A stretch of DNA of 64,000 bases from Mesaphorura yosii (taxonomy: Eukaryota > Arthropoda > Collembola > Poduromorpha > Tullbergiidae): NCBI GenBank assembly GCA_009869945.1, contig WIXG01000070.1, positions 124,001-188,000 on the forward strand, in the 5' to 3' direction. A program made the translations under genes and the position numbers. Under the pieces are notes generated by a model that was not told the DNA's origin, did not search any database, and saw nothing but the letters and a program-made list of their open reading frames with translations. Each line of letters starts with the position of its first letter. The first letter of the stretch is position 1. Below, piece by piece: positions 61,069-64,000 of this stretch.

Positions 61069-62496
61069 ATGGCACTACGTTGGGGAATAATGAGCGCCGG
61101 TAAAATCAGCAGTGACTTCGTGACTTCAATGACAACTCTCGATCAGAAGGAACATCAAGTTGTAGGTGTAGCTGCTCGAAATCTGCAATCAGCTCAAGAA
61201 TTTGCGAAAAAGCTGAACATCCCAAATTCGTACGGCTCATACGAAGAACTTGCTAAGAGTCCAAATATTGGTAAGTCTGGTTTTAAAGTAGTCTGGCTAT
61301 AACGAGTCTGTTTCTCATTCAAGGTCATTTGCGGCATTGCTAGAGTGACCTTGTGTACAATTTACTTTACTAGACGTAATATACGTGGGGTCTGTCAATG
61401 TGACACATCTTCCTCTCGTAAAGCTCTCACTGGAGAACGGCAAGCATGTTCTGTGTGAGAAGCCGCTTGGAATGAACGTTCGCGAAACCCAAGAGATGAT
61501 TAATTTGGCGAGACAAAAGAAGTTATTTTTGATGGAGGTAAATATGACCAATTATCCATAAAGATGAAGAAGGGTGGGGATCATGATTCTTCATGCTTGA
61601 ACACAGGCTGTGTGGAGCCGACACTTTCCAGCGTACAAGAGCATCAAGGAGGAACTCGATAAGGGCACAATTGGTGACCTCAAGCAAGTTTTTGTTACGT
61701 TTGGGGCGAAGATTGCAGAAAAGGAACGACTGAAGTAAGGTTCTCGTCGGTCGTCGATTTTGTATTAACTTGCGACTTGCGAGTAAAACATTTCCGCTCC
61801 GATCGATCAAACATCAAAAGTCGTCTTACTGCAGGTTCAAGGAACTTGGCGGAGGCTCCATTTTGGATATTGGAATTTATTGTATCCAGTTCGCATCGCT
61901 TCTAATGGGCGGTGAGAAGCCCCTCAAAATAATTGGCGGAGGACACATGAACTCCGAAGGTGTTGATGAGAGCACAAGCACAACACTGATTTACTCTGGT
62001 GGAAGGACTGCCACTTTGGTTACAAACACACTTGTGGTACTGCCAAACGAAGCCTACGCAGTTGGAACGAAAGGAACAATGAAGGTAAAATCTATCCTTA
62101 GAGTACTCTGTATTATTATTAAACGAAAACGCAAATGATTTCAGCTTGAGGCTCCATTCTGGTGCTCCACGACCCTTGAGACTCCAAACGGAAAACTTCA
62201 ATTTCCGCTCCCAAAAACCAATCCAGATGGAATGAAATTCAATTTTGGAAACAGCGTTGGCTTGTCGTTTCAATGCAACGAAGTACGAAGATGCATCAAA
62301 GCAGGTACGCTTTTCTAAAACGAATTTAACTGACGAGGTCTTTTCGAGATGGAGATGATTTGACCGAGGAGTTCTAACATGCATAATTTCAGGACTGATT
62401 GAGAGCCCACTTGTTTCTCATCAAGAGACCTTGGTGTTTGCTGAAATCATGGAGTCCGTTCGCAAGCAAATTGGCGTTGTTTATCCGCAAGACTAA
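61069..62496 (+). CDS. DHDH: Trans-1,2-dihydrobenzene-1,2-diol dehydrogenase (GFO/IDH/MocA family)
   Basis: Six exons: 61069-61270, 61374-61537, 61607-61734, 61835-62084, 62145-62304, 62393-62496; 335 residues, equal to the family norm. N-terminal NADP-binding Rossmann fold with [12 protein letters not shown] (residues 6-17). The family's catalytic lysine is in CEKPLG (95-100). [20 protein letters not shown] carries the conserved IGIY/H segment of the substrate domain. The family oxidises dihydrodiols of aromatic hydrocarbons and D-xylose with NADP+ in the cytosol as a dimer. The start is the Met directly before the Rossmann strand, after an untranslated first exon. The neighbour Na,K-ATPase beta is convergent and unrelated in function. 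Confidence 0.94.
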
Positions 62497-62598
62497 GCCG
62501 AAGATATTCAGATAGGAATTGCTTTAATTGCTTCCTTTGGCTCCAAATATTAGTGCTAGTGTAACTTGTGCTAATATAATCTATTTTTGAAAACTTCG

Positions 62599-62604
62599 AA
62601 TAAA
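62599..62604 (+). terminator. Poly(A) signal of DHDH
   Basis: AATAAA, 103 bp after the stop codon. Confidence 0.6.
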
Positions 62605-63014
62605 AATGCAGATTGTGTCACCTGAACTTCTTACAGCATAAAATTATTTTCACCGCAAGAGAGCCAATCACACTTAAAAATGGCGTGGCTTTTCCCTTCT
62701 TTCACGACGAATAATCCACTTGATAGAAACAAGCTGATGCCAGCCGGCGAGTTCCATTTGTGGCTCTCGTGCCGTCTAGTACATTTAAAAGTAACAACCC
62801 TACATAAATAAATATGCCACTGCAGAATATCAATGCCAAAGGTCACATATTCTATGTAGTGCGTTCCAGAGCATCGCTCTTTGATGGCATTTATCGGGTC
62901 AAGACTATCAGGACTTTATGGAACATTCCTCGAACAAAGTCCAGTTGGAGACAAAAGGCATGTGCATGTGCCACGACGAAGTGCACTAAGGCGAAAATAT
63001 TGTAAACCTCCTCC

Positions 63015-63020
63015 TTTATT
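63015..63020 (-). terminator. Poly(A) signal of Na,K-ATPase beta
   Basis: AATAAA on the minus strand, 34 bp after the stop codon; a short 3' UTR. Confidence 0.55.
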
Positions 63021-63053
63021 TACAAACAAGAAAATAACAATCCTCCCAATAAC

Positions 63054-63986
63054 TTAATCAATCATCAATTCAAATTCAATGGATCCTTCACCAGCTTCGA
63101 TGTTCTTGGCCCAGGCTCGGCACTTCACATTAATGACCACGTTGGCCTTTGGGTTCAAAAACTTGACGAAGACGAAGGGCGACATGTACGCATCCTGCTC
63201 GAGGTAGGGAAAGTACATGTTTGGAATAGTACCAAAGACATTATTATTGGTCGAATTGAGCCCTGGGAAGTAATAGCCAAGCGATCCGATGTTTTCCTTG
63301 TCAGCAGCGTTCGCACCCTCGCAAGTGATCCAGGTTGTGTTGAGTAGTCGTCGGTTCCGCTCGTGAGTGGACTGATTCAGCAGCTTAATGTGCTGAATCA
63401 AGCTATCTGGCATTCCACGAGCGAGTGCTTCTTCTTCGTCAGCCCCCAAATACGGTTCGGGTTCCCAGCCAACGATCTTGTTCAACTTCACAGCGACACA
63501 GGGTTGCGCTCTTCCTGAATAGCCATACCGGTTCTGTCCACTGGAACATCCTCCTAGCTGGCTGACATCGACAACGCATGGAGTATCGTGCAAGCTTTCC
63601 GGCTTGAAGTAACTCTCGCCGCATATGGTTTTATTGCCGGCCGGAGGCTTCTGGTATTCTGCGAATGCAAAAAGTTAAACAATGGTTCTGCCTGCCTGCG
63701 CGATTTGCGACTTTGACCTACGTTCAATGAATTTGTCAATCTTCTTCGCCCATTCCTCGCCGGTGGCCGGATCCGTCTGGTTAAGATAGATTAAAGAGTT
63801 CTTGTCGGGCAGCGGTTCGTATTCCAGTTGCACTCCGTTGTCGGCAAACACGAAGAAATACACTGCAGCCGCGGCTCCAGCTAGCAGGAGGAGAACGATT
63901 AGGACCAAGATTCCAATCTTGAGACCGCGGTTCCTGTTTCGCACGTCCTGAACTTCGCCTGGAGAAAAGCCACACGCTTGCTCCAT
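63054..63986 (-). CDS. Na+/K+-transporting ATPase beta subunit (nervana-like)
   Basis: Two exons (minus order): 63986-63722 and 63658-63054, joined in phase, 289 residues (usual length about 300-320). A short cytosolic N-terminus is followed by one membrane helix (residues about 23-47), a type II membrane topology. The extracellular domain has the paired cysteines of the family, the signature RYGYSGRAQPCVAVKLNKIVGW with EPEPY following (shown in part), WITCEG and the terminal VKCRAWAKNI. NQT, NKT, NQST and NTT glycosylation sites are present. The beta subunit escorts the alpha pump to the plasma membrane and tunes K+ affinity. The cytosolic region is shorter than in most relatives and lacks the usual conserved FLWNPE-like motif. 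An acceptor-like ATATAG just upstream means another first exon may lie beyond the window. Confidence 0.9.
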
Positions 63987-64000
63987 CAATCTCTATATGA

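Larger units (their letters stand above)
62497..63053. other. Convergent 3' region of DHDH and Na,K-ATPase beta
   Basis: Holds the 3' UTRs. DHDH has AATAAA at 62599-62604; Na,K-ATPase beta has a minus-strand AATAAA at 63015-63020. ORFs at 62631-62846 (-) and 62814-63005 (+) match nothing known. Confidence 0.5.

Noticed and set aside
1-64000. CRISPR arrays, operons, insertion sequences and other prokaryotic systems
   Set aside because: The intron-rich genes and metazoan families show this is an animal nuclear genome; no such structures were seen.

Overview
This is a eukaryotic window. The genes have short introns (mostly 50-100 bp, some longer) with GT...AG borders, metazoan-type polyadenylation signals and metazoan protein families. 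The set (Kunitz inhibitor, Na,K-ATPase beta, RalGAP alpha, inversin-like ankyrin protein, MTR4, UNC50, MFSD6-like transporter, a degenerate mariner element) fits an arthropod, perhaps a basal hexapod such as a springtail. That last step is inference; nothing in the window fixes the species.

Layout. 1-3869: no supported gene. 3870-5732: small poorly recognised ORFs, including a possible zinc-ribbon gene (-) and a possible degenerate BED-finger gene (+). 6750-8116: JKAMP (+), convergent with CHP1 (-, 8312-9047). 10399-11280: mitochondrial ribosomal protein L11 (+), convergent with an L-serine/threonine dehydratase (-, 11612-13146). 14237-14645: a small secreted Kunitz protein (+), tail to tail with a 1513-residue inversin-like ankyrin gene (-, 14735-22376), whose third intron-equivalent gap (19019-21541) holds a dead mariner transposon. 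22377-27186: intergenic. 27187-31432: exosome helicase MTR4 (-). 32422-41082: RalGAP alpha (-). 42288-43601: UNC50 (+), convergent with an MFSD6-like transporter (-, 44183-53588). 53589-61068: a gene-poor interval. 61069-62496: dihydrodiol dehydrogenase (+), convergent with a Na,K-ATPase beta subunit (-, 63054-63986).

The genes are mostly housekeeping loci with unrelated jobs and do not form a pathway cluster. The recurring architecture is convergent pairs whose poly(A) signals lie close together or interleave. I rebuilt exon structures by following splice sites and reading phase; for JKAMP, CHP1, mRpL11, serine dehydratase, Kunitz, ankyrin protein, MTR4, UNC50, DHDH and Na,K-ATPase beta every junction closes in frame. 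RalGAP alpha and the MFSD6-like gene each have one unresolved junction.

I did not find a clearly novel multi-gene system. The points most worth a second look are two GC-AG introns (one stop-free and in frame in mRpL11), a mariner nested inside an older inverted-repeat element, a 46-bp near-perfect palindrome in UNC50 intron 1, a Kunitz protein with Gly at P1 and an extra cysteine pair, and the unassigned conserved-looking C-terminal block of the ankyrin protein.
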